64,000 bases of DNA from Pelagimonas sp. (GTDB taxonomy: Bacteria > Pseudomonadota > Alphaproteobacteria > Rhodobacterales > Rhodobacteraceae). The DNA lies in NCBI GenBank assembly GCA_025210345.1, contig JAOARX010000034.1, positions 1 through 64,000 on the forward strand. The letters run 5' to 3'. Each line of letters starts with the position of its first letter. Positions within the stretch are counted from its first letter, which is position 1. Positions 1 through 8,709 of this stretch are shown here, one piece after another. The position numbers and the translations under genes are program-made. The notes beneath the pieces were generated by a model. The model did not search any database. It saw only the letters and a program-made list of their open reading frames with translations, and was not told the origin of the DNA.

Positions 1-269
1 TCCGCCTTGATCGTCTTGAAGAAGGTTTCCACCGCCGCGTTGTCGTAGCAATTGCCTTTGCCGCTCATGGACACTTTGAACCCATGCTGACGCAGCAGCT
101 TCTGATAATCGTGGGAACAATATTGCGACCCGCGATCCTGCTGGATCCAACGGCTTAGGGTCGAGAAGCCGACGCCAAAATCGGCTGCTACCTGTTTACG
201 CGGCAGACCGCTCGTTAAAGCGACACGCACTGCCTCCGCACGGAATTCTGGGGGCGGGTTCGATGCCAT
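1..269 (-). pseudogene. IS3-family transposase remnant, OrfA fused to OrfB by an internal deletion
   Basis: Reading leftward from ATG at 269 (preceded by AAAGGAGAG), the frame opens like an IS3 Orf[19 protein letters not shown], then a helix-turn-helix-like stretch ending STLSRWIQQ. It switches without a frame break to the C-terminal OrfB integrase core, [19 protein letters not shown], then [19 protein letters not shown], before leaving the window. The helix-turn-helix part of OrfA is only about 44 residues, and the N-terminal two thirds of the OrfB catalytic domain is absent. This is an in-frame deletion derivative and should be inactive. The rest lies outside the window. Confidence 0.85.
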
Positions 270-307
270 GATGCCTCTCCTTTGTGGCAAAATACCAAGT
301 CAAAGGA

Positions 308-326
308 GCGGAACAATTCCGTGACA
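308..326. repeat. Probable terminal inverted repeat of the IS3-like remnant
   Basis: Just upstream of the truncated transposase lies GCGGAACAATTCCGTGACA, read outward as TGTCACGGAATTGTTCCGC. Its position 40 bases before the OrfA start and the TGTCA outer end fit an IS3-type terminus. The partner end is outside the window, so the repeat cannot be confirmed. Confidence 0.45.
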
Positions 327-381
327 GGTCCAGGGTGATGCAATGCACATGACCCGGGGTTTCACGAAAGGCCTGTTGTCG

Positions 382-813
382 TTAGTTTTTGGGGCGCAGG
401 CGGATGACCACATCGACCGATGCTATTTCCGCGCCCTCCGGAGGTTCGGGCAAATTGGTGATCACCAATTGGTCCGCAGGTGCGTCGGTCAGCAGGTCGC
501 GGTCTTCCCAGAAGAAATGCGGGTGATCGTGGGTGTTGGTGTCAAAATAGCTTTTGGCGCCATCGACAGTGACCTCTTGCATCAGGCCTGCATCGCAAAA
601 TGCCTTGAGCGTATTGTACACGGTCGCTAGGGAAACACGTTCCCCTTCGGTCTGTGCCGCGGCGAACAGGCTTTCGGCGGTGACATGGCGGTCATTGCCG
701 TCGCCCACCAGCAGCGCAGCCAAGGCAACCCGTTGCCGGGTGGGGCGTAGATCGCTTTTGCCAAGCCAGGCTTTGCCACGTTCGATCGCTACTGACATGA
801 TACCATCCGTCAT
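382..813 (-). CDS. irr: Irr, Fur-family iron/heme-responsive transcriptional regulator
   Basis: A 143-residue Fur-superfamily protein. The N-terminal winged helix contains LRPTRQRVALAALL and VSLATVYNTLKAFCDAGL. The C-terminal dimerisation half carries DTNTHDHPHFFWEDRD, the histidine cluster typical of Irr, and lacks the CxxC zinc motifs of true Fur. In alphaproteobacteria Irr represses or activates iron genes under iron limitation and is degraded on heme binding. It is divergent from fabA, an arrangement common in Rhodobacterales. The start at 813 has AAGAAG upstream. An internal ATG at 798 is a less likely alternative. Confidence 0.92.
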   Translation of the reverse strand: MTDGIMSVAIERGKAWLGKSDLRPTRQRVALAALLVGDGNDRHVTAESLFAAAQTEGERVSLATVYNTLKAFCDAGLMQEVTVDGAKSYFDTNTHDHPHFFWEDRDLLTDAPADQLVITNLPEPPEGAEIASVDVVIRLRPKN

Positions 814-965
814 TTGCTTCTTGCGCTCGGGTTATAGCGGTTTTTTGGGGGGGAGTTCAAACCTTTTTGCGAACCGGTCTCAAAGTGGCGTTTCCCTTGC
901 ACGACGGGTCTGCACGGTGCTAGACGGAGCGTCAACCAAGGATGACGACAAAATAGGGGCGCTTG

Positions 966-1475
966 ATGGCCGACTATCCCACCAGTTTTGGCAAGGAAGA
1001 TCTTCTGAAATGCGCGCGCGGCGAGCTGTTTGGTGAGGGCAACGCGCAATTACCGGCGCCTCCGATGCTGATGATGGATCGCATTGCCGATATTTCCGGG
1101 GATGGCGGTTTGCATGGCAAAGGCCACGTTGTCGCTGAATTCGACATCACCCCGGACTTGTGGTTCTTTGACTGCCACTTTCCGAACAACCCGATCATGC
1201 CTGGATGTCTTGGGCTTGACGGCCTGTGGCAGTTGACCGGTTTCAACCTGGGTTGGCGTGGCTGGCAGGGGCGTGGCTATGCTTTGGGCGTGGGCGAAGT
1301 CAAACTTACCGGCATGGTGCGCCCGGATCGCAAGATGCTGACCTATAAGGTGGACTTTACCAAGGCCGTTCAGACGCGCCGTTTGACCATGGGCGTCGCG
1401 GATGGGATCGTGGAGGCCGATGGCGAAGTGATCTATCAGGTCACCGGGATGAAGGTTGCCCTGTCTGAAAGTTGA
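966..1475 (+). CDS. fabA: FabA, 3-hydroxydecanoyl-ACP dehydratase/isomerase
   Basis: A 169-residue single hotdog-fold enzyme of the anaerobic unsaturated fatty acid pathway. It dehydrates 3-hydroxydecanoyl-ACP and isomerises trans-2 to cis-3-decenoyl-ACP. The active-site helix region reads [20 protein letters not shown], with the catalytic His in CHFP and the catalytic Asp in LGLDG. ATG at 966 gives [14 protein letters not shown], the normal FabA start. The TTG just before it is ignored. In relatives fabB follows directly. Here a strong terminator and two other genes separate them. Confidence 0.96.
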   Translation: MADYPTSFGKEDLLKCARGELFGEGNAQLPAPPMLMMDRIADISGDGGLHGKGHVVAEFDITPDLWFFDCHFPNNPIMPGCLGLDGLWQLTGFNLGWRGWQGRGYALGVGEVKLTGMVRPDRKMLTYKVDFTKAVQTRRLTMGVADGIVEADGEVIYQVTGMKVALSES

Positions 1476-1500
1476 TCTCAGCCGACACGGCACACCAACA

Positions 1501-1523
1501 AGAGGCCTACGGGCCTCTTTTTT
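1501..1523 (+). terminator. Rho-independent terminator after fabA
   Basis: A perfect 7-bp stem AGAGGCC/GGCCTCT closes the tetraloop TACG and is followed by five T residues. It begins 25 bases after the fabA stop and would end the fabA transcript before the PhoX-like gene. Confidence 0.9.
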
Positions 1524-1675
1524 GTTTACATCGCAGGCAAATGCCGTTCGCCCGGGGGAAACAGCACACAATCTGGAAGTGTTATAAATCCGATACATGC
1601 TGGCAGTAGGAGTGGCCCGTGCGGCCGGGTCAAAGCATTGCTCGGCGCTTTAGCGACTTTAAGGGAGCCAGTAAT

Positions 1676-3559
1676 ATGACTGACCAGCATGATGTAGACC
1701 TGTCGTGGGATGACTTTGACGAAGCCCGCGACCCTCGCCCCGATAGCAATCAGTTCGACGCGGTTGTCGACGCCGCGATTTCACGCCGCGGGTTCCTGGG
1801 CGGTGCGCTGGCGTTTGGATCCGGTGCAGCTGTATTCGGGACAGGTCTGTTCTCTTCGACCACGGCGGCCCGCGCGGACGGCCACGGTCGTTTCGCCTTC
1901 AAGCCGGTTGGCATCGCGACCGACGCCAAAGTGCATGTCCCCGAGGGCTATCAGTCCAACGTTCTGGTGCGCTGGGGGGACGCGCTGTGGTCAGACGCGG
2001 ACGGGGCCTATAACGGCGAGACCGGCGTAAGCGCCGATATGGCTGACCGGGTCTTTGGCGAAAACACCGACGGGATGGAGCTGTTCGAAGTTGACGGTAA
2101 AGAAGTCATCGCCGTGAACTCGGAATATGTGAACCCGAAAATCAACCTGCCCGCCGCATCTGAGGGCAAGCCGCAGTCCGCCGACGAAGTGCGCCTGCTG
2201 AAGAACCTGCAGGGCGTGACGGTGATGGAAATCGCCAAGGCGGACCAGGGCTATGCCGTCGTCAAAGACAGCCCGCTGAACCGACGGATCACCCATGAAA
2301 CCGAAATGACGCTGGAAGGCCCGCTGGCCGGTCACGCGCTGGTCCAGACCAAGGCAGATCCAAGCGGCAAGATGGTCAAGGGCACAATGAACAACTGCGG
2401 GTCTGGCCGCACCCTTTGGGACACCTACCTGACCTGCGAAGAGAACTTTAACGGCTATTTCGGGGCCACAGGTGAAATGCCTGAGGGCGAAGGCTATCAG
2501 CGTTACGGGATCAAGGGCGCGGGGCGGTATGCCTATGAAACCTTCGACCCGCGCTATGACATCTCGCACGAGCCGAACGAACCGCACCGGCACGGGTTCA
2601 TCACCGAAATCAATCCGGCCGATCCCACCTCGACCCCGAAAAAGCGCACCGCACTGGGCCGTTTCAAGCATGAAAACGCCTCGATGGTTCAGGCCAAAGA
2701 TGGTCGTGTCGTGGTGTACATGGGCGACGATGAGCGCGGTGAATACCTGTACAAATTCGTCTCGAACGGCGTTTGGCAGGCGGGCACCGATGGCGGTGAT
2801 CTGCTGAACGACGGCACGCTTTTCGTGGCCAGGTTCAACGACGATCTCACCGGCGAATGGCTGGCGCTGACGCCGGAAACCACCGGCATGGATGCGGCAG
2901 AGATCCTGTGCTTTACCCGCATGGCGGCGTCGGCCGTGGGCGCGACCACCATGGACCGCCCCGAGTGGGTGGCTTCGAACCCGGTCAAGGTGGAAAGCTA
3001 TTGTGCGTTGACCAACAACAAGAACCGCGGCGTCAAACCCAATGCCGGCGGGGATGACACGTTGGTCAATGCCGTGAACCCGCGCGAGACCAACCATTAT
3101 GGCCAGATCGTGCGCTGGACCCCGGCGGATGAAAACCACGCCGACACGGGTTTCACATGGGATCTGTATGTCATGGCGGGCAACCCCACTGTCCATTCCG
3201 ACGCCTATGCCGGGTCCGAGAACGTGAACAAGGGCAATATGTTCAACTCGCCTGATGGGATGGTTTTTGACAGCACAGGCATGCTGTGGATCCAGACCGA
3301 TGGCAATTACAAGAACGAAGGCGACTTTGCCGGGATGGGCAACAACCAGATGCTGGTCGGCGATCCCGAAAGCGGAGAAATCCTGCGCTTTATGACGGTG
3401 CCCTATGGCGCCGAAGTCACCGGCCTGTGTTGGTCGTTGGATAAAACGGTGGCCTTTGTTGGCGTCCAGCACCCCAAAGGTCAGTGGCCCGATGGCAAAG
3501 GCAAGCCCCGCTCATCCGTGATCGCGGTCTGGCGCGAAGATGGCGCCATGATCGGGTAA
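1676..3559 (+). CDS. PhoX-like (DUF839) Tat-exported protein, probable phosphatase
   Basis: A 627-residue protein with a twin-arginine signal at residues 36-43 (SRRGFLGG), a hydrophobic stretch and an Ala-rich cleavage region near TTAARADG, so export of a folded cofactor-bearing protein is expected. The mature part matches the PhoX/DUF839 family: repeated Gly/Asp-rich motifs, FTEINPADPTSTPKKRTALG, YMGDDERGEYLYKFVS, and VGVQHPKGQWPDGKG near the end. PhoX enzymes are Ca/Fe-dependent monoesterases, but DUF839 also holds uncharacterised members. ATG 1676 follows AAGGGAG. No PHO box was recognised upstream. It sits between fabA and fabB. Confidence 0.85.
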   Translation: MTDQHDVDLSWDDFDEARDPRPDSNQFDAVVDAAISRRGFLGGALAFGSGAAVFGTGLFSSTTAARADGHGRFAFKPVGIATDAKVHVPEGYQSNVLVRWGDALWSDADGAYNGETGVSADMADRVFGENTDGMELFEVDGKEVIAVNSEYVNPKINLPAASEGKPQSADEVRLLKNLQGVTVMEIAKADQGYAVVKDSPLNRRITHETEMTLEGPLAGHALVQTKADPSGKMVKGTMNNCGSGRTLWDTYLTCEENFNGYFGATGEMPEGEGYQRYGIKGAGRYAYETFDPRYDISHEPNEPHRHGFITEINPADPTSTPKKRTALGRFKHENASMVQAKDGRVVVYMGDDERGEYLYKFVSNGVWQAGTDGGDLLNDGTLFVARFNDDLTGEWLALTPETTGMDAAEILCFTRMAASAVGATTMDRPEWVASNPVKVESYCALTNNKNRGVKPNAGGDDTLVNAVNPRETNHYGQIVRWTPADENHADTGFTWDLYVMAGNPTVHSDAYAGSENVNKGNMFNSPDGMVFDSTGMLWIQTDGNYKNEGDFAGMGNNQMLVGDPESGEILRFMTVPYGAEVTGLCWSLDKTVAFVGVQHPKGQWPDGKGKPRSSVIAVWREDGAMIG

Positions 3560-3690
3560 TCCGACCACCTGCCAAAATCTCAACGCGGCGCTGCCCCCGG
3601 GTGGCGCCGTGTGCATGTCCCCATCCTGAAAGCTATTGGTGGATCGCAAGCTGTGCGCTAGCATCGCAGCCACTGTTTGAGGAGGAAGAC

Positions 3691-4044
3691 ATGAATAGAT
3701 TGACAGGATTGGCGGCAATTTCCCTTATTTCCCTTTCGGCGTGTATGTCCGACGGACAAATGGCTCAGCCCACCGTCGCGGATCCCCTGATTGGCAAACG
3801 GCTGATGACCGACAAAGGGGCGCTGATTATTCTGGGCGCGGATGGCTCGGTTGGGGGAGAAATCAACGGCAAGGCTGTTGTGGGCACCTACAGCGCAAAC
3901 GCCACCGAAATGTGCAGCACCTATTCGGCTCCGGATTTCCTGAAGGACAAGGAATTTTGCAGCACGCCCGTCATCAGCGGGTCGACCGTTGTGTTTCAGC
4001 GACGCGATGGCAGCTCGTCACCGGTTTACAATATCAAGGGGTGA
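3691..4044 (+). CDS. Small predicted lipoprotein, function unknown
   Basis: A 117-residue protein preceded by GGAGGAAG. A short lipoprotein signal ends in the lipobox LSAC (Cys about residue 17), giving a lipid-anchored envelope protein. The mature part has a beta-rich pattern: IGKRLMTDKGALIILGADGSV, then GTYSANATEMCSTYS and ending SPVYNIKG. It resembles in outline the small lipoprotein at 31152-31487 (a strand pattern of Gly-rich dataset with a conserved Cys pair near the middle), though I cannot prove homology. It lies between the PhoX-like gene and fabB and is followed by its own terminator. Confidence 0.75.
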   Translation: MNRLTGLAAISLISLSACMSDGQMAQPTVADPLIGKRLMTDKGALIILGADGSVGGEINGKAVVGTYSANATEMCSTYSAPDFLKDKEFCSTPVISGSTVVFQRRDGSSSPVYNIKG

Positions 4045-4082
4045 TCTGACCCGATCTCAGGGATGGACCTTTGACCTTTCAG

Positions 4083-4110
4083 CAGCGCCGCCTTTGGGGG
4101 CGCTGTTTTG
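4083..4110 (+). terminator. Rho-independent terminator before fabB
   Basis: The stem CAGCGCC/GGCGCTG encloses a short loop and is followed by TTTT and a T-rich tail. It separates the lipoprotein transcript from fabB. Confidence 0.8.
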
Positions 4111-4205
4111 CTTTTCAGCCTTGCCACGCTTGGCCGCAGCCCTATTCGCTTCCCCTTTGCGCTTGCCTGTTCTACACAGGCAGAAAGATGAAAAGAGGAG
4201 GCGTC

Positions 4206-5435
4206 ATGCGCCGTGTGGTCGTTACAGGGCTCGGGGTTGTCTCGAGCATCGGGAATAATGCCGAAGAGGTTCTGGCCTCGCTCAAGGCTGGCAAGTCCGG
4301 CATCACCGCCAATGAGGCGATGAAGGAACACGGGTTCCGCAGCCAGGTTGCGGGCGACATCAAACTGAATGTCGCAGACCACATCGACAAGCGCACGCTG
4401 CGGTTCATGGGGCCGGGTGCGGCCTATGCCTATATCGCGATGGAACAGGCGATCAAGGATTCCGGCCTTGAGGACAGCGATGTCGTCAACCCGCGCACGG
4501 GTCTTGTTGCGGGGTCGGGTGGGCCGTCAACCAGCGCCATGCTGGCCGCCCATCAGACGGTTCTGAAAACCGGCGCGACCAAGCGGATCGGCCCTTTTGC
4601 GGTGCCGAAAACCATGTGTTCGACGGTCTCTGCAAACCTTGCGACGGCCTTTCAGATCAAGGGCATCAACTATTCGATCACCTCGGCCTGTTCGACGTCG
4701 CTGCATTGCATCGGCAACGCGGCTGAACAGATCATGATGGGCAAGCAGGACGTGATGTTCGCGGGCGGCGGCGAAGAGCTGGATTGGACCCTGTCGTGCC
4801 TGTTTGACGCGATGGGCGCAATGTCGTCCAAGTATAACGACACACCTGAAAAGGCCTCGCGCGCATTTGATGCCAACCGTGATGGGTTTGTCATCGGCGG
4901 CGGGGGCGGCATTGTCGTGCTGGAGGATCTGGAACACGCCAAGGCCCGTGGCGCCAAGATCTATGCCGAAGTCACCGGCTATGGCGCGACCTCGGATGGC
5001 GCCGATATGGTGGCCCCGTCCGGCGAAGGCGGTGAGCGCGCGATGCGGGTTGCCCTGTCGACCCTGCCTCAGGATCGCAAGGTCAGCTATATCAACGCAC
5101 ATGGCACATCGACCCCGGTGGGGGATGTGGGCGAAATCGAAGCGGTCCGCCGCGTGTTCGGTGACGGAAGCACGCCGCCGGTATCGTCGACCAAGTCAAT
5201 GACCGGCCACAGCCAGGGGGCGACCGGTGCGCAGGAAGCGATCTATTGCCTTCTGGCCCTCGAACATGATTTCATCATCCCTTCGATCAACGTCGAGGAT
5301 CTGGACCCGGCGTTGAAACCCGAAGAGATCGCCACAGCGCTGGTCGAAAACGCCGGGCTGGATTCGGTGATGACCAACTCGTTTGGGTTCGGCGGAACCA
5401 ACGGGTCCATGATCTTGTCCAAGTATCGCGACTAA
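4206..5435 (+). CDS. fabB: FabB, 3-oxoacyl-ACP synthase I
   Basis: A 409-residue condensing enzyme with the beta-ketoacyl synthase triad: nucleophile Cys in SACSTSLHC, His in [11 protein letters not shown], and His in [12 protein letters not shown]. It ends with the family signature [12 protein letters not shown]. FabB elongates cis-3-decenoyl-ACP made by FabA, so the pair forms the anaerobic unsaturated fatty acid branch. ATG 4206 follows AAGAGGAGGCGTC and gives [16 protein letters not shown], the usual start. No fabI follows, although that gene completes the cluster in many relatives. Confidence 0.96.
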   Translation: MRRVVVTGLGVVSSIGNNAEEVLASLKAGKSGITANEAMKEHGFRSQVAGDIKLNVADHIDKRTLRFMGPGAAYAYIAMEQAIKDSGLEDSDVVNPRTGLVAGSGGPSTSAMLAAHQTVLKTGATKRIGPFAVPKTMCSTVSANLATAFQIKGINYSITSACSTSLHCIGNAAEQIMMGKQDVMFAGGGEELDWTLSCLFDAMGAMSSKYNDTPEKASRAFDANRDGFVIGGGGGIVVLEDLEHAKARGAKIYAEVTGYGATSDGADMVAPSGEGGERAMRVALSTLPQDRKVSYINAHGTSTPVGDVGEIEAVRRVFGDGSTPPVSSTKSMTGHSQGATGAQEAIYCLLALEHDFIIPSINVEDLDPALKPEEIATALVENAGLDSVMTNSFGFGGTNGSMILSKYRD

Positions 5436-5456
5436 CTTTGGGTGATCAAACGACAA

Positions 5457-5482
5457 GGGGCGTCCCGCGGGGCGCCCTTTTT
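5457..5482 (+). terminator. Rho-independent terminator after fabB
   Basis: GGGCG/CGCCC pair across CCC/GGG with one wobble and a tiny loop. The hairpin runs into five T residues 20 bases after the fabB stop. Confidence 0.8.
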
Positions 5483-5555
5483 CGTTGCATTGTCCAGCAA
5501 GGATGAAGACCTTGAGGACAGGTGATTCATCTTGGGCCTGTAGGAGAGCGACGTG

Positions 5556-5882
5556 ATGCGACTGGTGATCGGAGTGGTGGCGATGATGCTTGTGGGGGCC
5601 TGTGTGACCCCGTCAGACGCGCCAATTCAAGGCAGCAAGCACAGCCTTGCCAATCGGCTCAAGGTTGGGATGAGCCCAACACAGGTCGAAGCCATCCTGG
5701 GGGTCGATTCCGGTTTCGAACGCAACCCGCAAAACTGGGACGAAAGCTGTTACAGCTATCTCTATGACGAAGCCATCGCGCCGAAATATGTCCATGCGGT
5801 CTTTATCAACGATGCGCTGGCTCGAAGCACCGAAGGCCACCAAGCGATCTGCCGCTATGCCGAGGTCGCGCCCGCGGGATAG
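5556..5882 (+). CDS. Small lipoprotein with a SmpA/OmlA (BamE-like) fold
   Basis: A 108-residue protein with a lipoprotein signal (MRLVIGVVAMMLVGAC, lipobox VGAC). The mature part contains the helical motif LANRLKVGMSPTQVEAILG, typical of SmpA/OmlA-like domains, where a helix pair is followed by a strand beginning at the next Gly-Pro or Gly-Val turn. The rest, NWDESCYSYLYDEAIAPKYV, would supply the strands. BamE itself belongs to the outer-membrane protein assembly complex, but many small proteins share the fold, so the role is open. GTG 5553 just precedes the chosen ATG at 5556. Confidence 0.7.
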   Translation: MRLVIGVVAMMLVGACVTPSDAPIQGSKHSLANRLKVGMSPTQVEAILGVDSGFERNPQNWDESCYSYLYDEAIAPKYVHAVFINDALARSTEGHQAICRYAEVAPAG

Positions 5883-5944
5883 CAACCGTCAAATTGGCGA
5901 AGAGGAGCCAAGATTGCGCCGCAATCTTGTGGTGAGCTGTTGTC

Positions 5945-6373
5945 ATGACGCCCGAGCAATCCCTTCGCGCGGCCATTCTGGATGAGCCGCCCCCGCATCC
6001 AAAAAAGCAATCCCGATCCTCAAAGGGCCGCGGAGGGCGCAAGGCGCGGACGCGAAAACCCTTTCGCTTTGGGCGGTATCTTCTCAAGCGTTTGGCGATT
6101 GTGTTGGTCACCCCGATCTTGTTGCGGTTGGCCTATGCGACACCCGAAGGGCAGGCGGCCTTTGCCCGCTTTCAGAGCTTTGTGGTCGAGGTGGTCGTCA
6201 TCGAAATGCAGGCCCGGTCCGCGCAGCAGGCCAAGGATCAGGGCCATTCAGATCCCTTTGACGAGGCTATCGATCACGTCGCGCCGGTCAGCAGCACCAG
6301 CAGCAAGGCCATTCGCCTTGATCAGGGCAACGGCGAACCCACCGGGGTGACCGTGCGCCGATTTGGCGGGTAA
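5945..6373 (+). CDS. Hypothetical single-span membrane protein with basic N-terminus
   Basis: A 142-residue protein I do not recognise. Residues 1-45 are hydrophilic and strongly basic (PKKQSRSSKGRGGRKARTRK). Residues about 46-66 form one hydrophobic span (LLKRLAIVLVTPILLRLAYA). The rest is polar. With so many positive charges before the span, the N-terminus probably stays in the cytoplasm. The gene starts 62 bases after the lipoprotein gene and could be co-transcribed with it. Coding statistics look normal for the window, and its convergent neighbour ends 48 bases away. Confidence 0.6.
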   Translation: MTPEQSLRAAILDEPPPHPKKQSRSSKGRGGRKARTRKPFRFGRYLLKRLAIVLVTPILLRLAYATPEGQAAFARFQSFVVEVVVIEMQARSAQQAKDQGHSDPFDEAIDHVAPVSSTSSKAIRLDQGNGEPTGVTVRRFGG

Positions 6374-6420
6374 TCCCTTGCGGGGCTTGGGACAGACATG
6401 CCGCAATCCCGGCCATTGGG

Positions 6421-7977
6421 TCAGCTTTCCGGCTGTGCGCCGCCTTGAGCCATGCGTTTGGCGATGAACGCATCCAACGCGCCAAGGCGATCGCTGTCAA
6501 TATCGACGCCCTCATCTTGCGCCAGGATGCTTTGCCACACGTCGGTTGCACGGGTCGAGGCGTTTTTTTCACCCCTTTCGCGCCATGTGCCAAAGTTGGC
6601 GTAGTCATGAACGACCGGCTCATAGAATGCACGATCATACCGGGCCATGGTCTGGCTGCTTGCAAAGAAGTGACCTGATGGCGCGACCTCTTTGAGGGCG
6701 GTTTCATACCCGATTTCGTCCGGCCCCGCCTGGGCCCCGGCACATAGTTCGGCGACCATGTTCAGCACTTCGGCATCGGTGATTAGCTTTTCGTATGAGA
6801 CGCTCAGCCCCCCTTCAAGCCAGCCCGCCGCGTGGATGACCACGGTCGCCCCGGCCATCAGGCAGCCCCAAAGACCAAACTGGTTTTCATTGGCCGCTTG
6901 AACATCATTGATATTTGACGCGGATCCGGCGGCGCTTCGCCAGGGCATACCCAGATGGCGCGCCATTTGCCCGGCAGCCAGAGAGGCCTGGAAATGCGAC
7001 GGCGTCCCAAAGGCCGGCGCACCGGATTTCATATCAACATTCGAGGTGAAGGTCCCATAGCAAACAGGTGCGCCGGGGTGCGTCAGCTGGGTCAAGGTCA
7101 CGGCAGCCAGAACCTCGGCATGCGAAAGGGTAATCGCGCCCGCCACGGTGATCGGTGCCATGGCCCCCATCAGGGTAAAGGGGGTCACGATACTAAGCTG
7201 CCCAAACCGCGCAAAGTCAATCAACCCCTGCGCCATCGGGATGTCCAAGGTGCGCGGGCTGTTGGTGTTGATGATGGTATAGACCCAGGGGTTGGCCATG
7301 AACTCGTGGTCCGAGATGCCGCGAAAATCCCGGATCATTTCAAAGTTATCCATAGTTTGCGGCGTCCCGCGCGCAAAGGCAAAGGGAAACTTGTCTGACA
7401 GGGTCAGGTGGGCGCGCGTGGTAAAGTAATGCCGCTCATGGGTGGGAACATCCTGTGGCTCAACCTGGGGCGAGATCATCTGGAACACATCAAAATGATG
7501 CACCAGCCGTAGGTATTCTTTATAGTCAGCCGCCGATCCGGGGCGGCGCCCCCGGATGCGGTCGGTGGCGTTTGGAGCGCCTGCGCCGGGTTGAAACACC
7601 AGGCTGCCAAGCTCAAGCGTGATATCACGAGACCGCGCCCCCGCGCGTCCCTGAATGGACTTGGGGGCGCTGGCAATGGCCGCATCGACCATGTCACGCC
7701 CGATATAAACCATCTCGGTGGTCTCGTCGACGCGCGCACCATGCTTGGCGTAGATCTGCCGTGCTTCGGGCAGCAGGACCTTGATCCCCAGCTCTTGCAG
7801 CATGTGCAGCGCGGTTTCATGCATATTGGCGATTTCATCGTCCGAGAAAACGCTCATGGTCGGGAACGGATTTTTCAACTGGCGATAGTTGACGTTGCGC
7901 GCGGGTCTGGGCGTGGCATCAACACGCGCGCCCCGGCGTGCGCGCCTGCGCCCCGGATCCTTGCTGTCAGTGCTCAT
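6421..7977 (-). CDS. MttB-family trimethylamine/quaternary-amine methyltransferase (non-pyrrolysine)
   Basis: A 518-residue member of the trimethylamine methyltransferase (MttB) superfamily. Recognisable segments are VFSDDEIANMHETALHMLQE near the N-terminus, ITVAGAITLSHAEVLAAVTL, and GLWGCLMAGATVVIHAAGWL. There is no in-frame amber codon, so it belongs to the large non-pyrrolysine group. Characterised members demethylate glycine betaine, proline betaine or carnitine onto a corrinoid protein. No corrinoid protein gene is visible here. ATG 7977 is preceded by CGAGG. An upstream ATG at 8010 lacks a good site. The neighbours suggest methylated-amine catabolism, by inference. Confidence 0.85.
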   Translation of the reverse strand: MSTDSKDPGRRRARRGARVDATPRPARNVNYRQLKNPFPTMSVFSDDEIANMHETALHMLQELGIKVLLPEARQIYAKHGARVDETTEMVYIGRDMVDAAIASAPKSIQGRAGARSRDITLELGSLVFQPGAGAPNATDRIRGRRPGSAADYKEYLRLVHHFDVFQMISPQVEPQDVPTHERHYFTTRAHLTLSDKFPFAFARGTPQTMDNFEMIRDFRGISDHEFMANPWVYTIINTNSPRTLDIPMAQGLIDFARFGQLSIVTPFTLMGAMAPITVAGAITLSHAEVLAAVTLTQLTHPGAPVCYGTFTSNVDMKSGAPAFGTPSHFQASLAAGQMARHLGMPWRSAAGSASNINDVQAANENQFGLWGCLMAGATVVIHAAGWLEGGLSVSYEKLITDAEVLNMVAELCAGAQAGPDEIGYETALKEVAPSGHFFASSQTMARYDRAFYEPVVHDYANFGTWRERGEKNASTRATDVWQSILAQDEGVDIDSDRLGALDAFIAKRMAQGGAQPES

Positions 7978-8200
7978 GGTCAACCTCGTATTGCTGTTGC
8001 TTTGGGCCATGGCGGGGCGGGGAGATGACGCGCGCCGGGTGTTTGGTGCCGACGATGTGCACGGATACCCATGTGCCTTCGATTGCGGCGTCCTGACCTG
8101 TCATTGCCATCGCCCAGGATTTCCCCAAGCTATACCAATCCGCGTCCGGTGCCATCATCCGAAAAAGAGGCGTGTGACCGTATTGACGCTGGCGGTTGCA
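7967..8200 (-). pseudogene. Unrecognised C-terminal coding fragment overlapping the MttB-family start
   Basis: An open frame without a credible start reads NRQRQYGHTPLFRMMAPDAD, then WYSLGKSWAMAMTGQDAAIE and WVSVHIVGTKHPARVISPP. Its TGA falls a few bases inside the MttB-family gene, an overlap typical of translational coupling. The composition looks like real protein rather than a shadow frame. An in-frame stop lies just upstream near 8205, and the preceding gene ends at 8227. It is most simply the tail of a gene whose body was deleted. I cannot name the family. Confidence 0.45.
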
Positions 8201-8226
8201 CCAACACGATCACCACGGCGATCAGC

Positions 8227-8613
8227 CTATTCGTCCAGCAGGCCGCGTTCCGTCAGCACCTTGCGTGCGACGCGAAAGCATTCCAGCGATTGCGGAACAC
8301 CACAATAGATGCCAATGACATGGATGATCGACTGGATTTCCTTCTTGGTGACGCCATTGTTCAACGCGCCTTTGCAGTGCAGTTCCCATTCGTGCATCTT
8401 GCCCAGGGCTCCGATCATGGCCAGGTTCATCATCGACCGTGTCTTGGGGTCAATGGTGTCGTCCCCCCAGCCAAACCCCCAGCACCAGGCCGTCATCGTC
8501 TCTTGAAAGGGGCGGGTGAAATCATCTGCCGCCGCCAGGTTCTTTTCGACATATTCCGCACCCAGCGTCGATTTGCGCTGCTCCAACCCTTGTTCGAACA
8601 GGGTGTTATCCAT
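8227..8613 (-). CDS. Carboxymuconolactone decarboxylase-like (AhpD/CMD fold) protein
   Basis: A 128-residue CMD-family protein. Family features are KTRSMMNLAMIGALGKMHEW, ELHCKGALNNGVTKKEIQSI and the closing HVIGIYCGVPQSLECFR. Members range from 4-carboxymuconolactone decarboxylase to thiol peroxidases. This one has no CxxC, so a redox role is unlikely. ATG 8613 follows AAGGAGAG at good spacing. A substrate is not evident. It lies between the MttB-family gene and a broken Rieske oxygenase and may have belonged to the same degradative operon. Confidence 0.8.
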   Translation of the reverse strand: MDNTLFEQGLEQRKSTLGAEYVEKNLAAADDFTRPFQETMTAWCWGFGWGDDTIDPKTRSMMNLAMIGALGKMHEWELHCKGALNNGVTKKEIQSIIHVIGIYCGVPQSLECFRVARKVLTERGLLDE

Positions 8614-8709
8614 GGTATCTCTCCTTTGTCTGGCGGGCTGATCCGATCGGAAGCAACCCAAATAGGTTCATCCACCAAGGGAACCGGGGGCCTTCCAACG
8701 GTGGCCACA

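Noticed and set aside
1524-1675. PHO box upstream of the PhoX-like gene
   Set aside because: I looked for CTGTCAT-type repeats and found none, so phosphate control is not claimed.
1991-3472. Long minus-strand frame opposite the PhoX-like gene
   Set aside because: It is a shadow of a GC-rich coding region. Its translation shows no domain, start site or neighbour, while the plus-strand frame has a Tat signal and family motifs.
5483-5555. fabI following fabB
   Set aside because: The expected third gene of the fab cluster is absent. Only a terminator and a lipoprotein gene follow.
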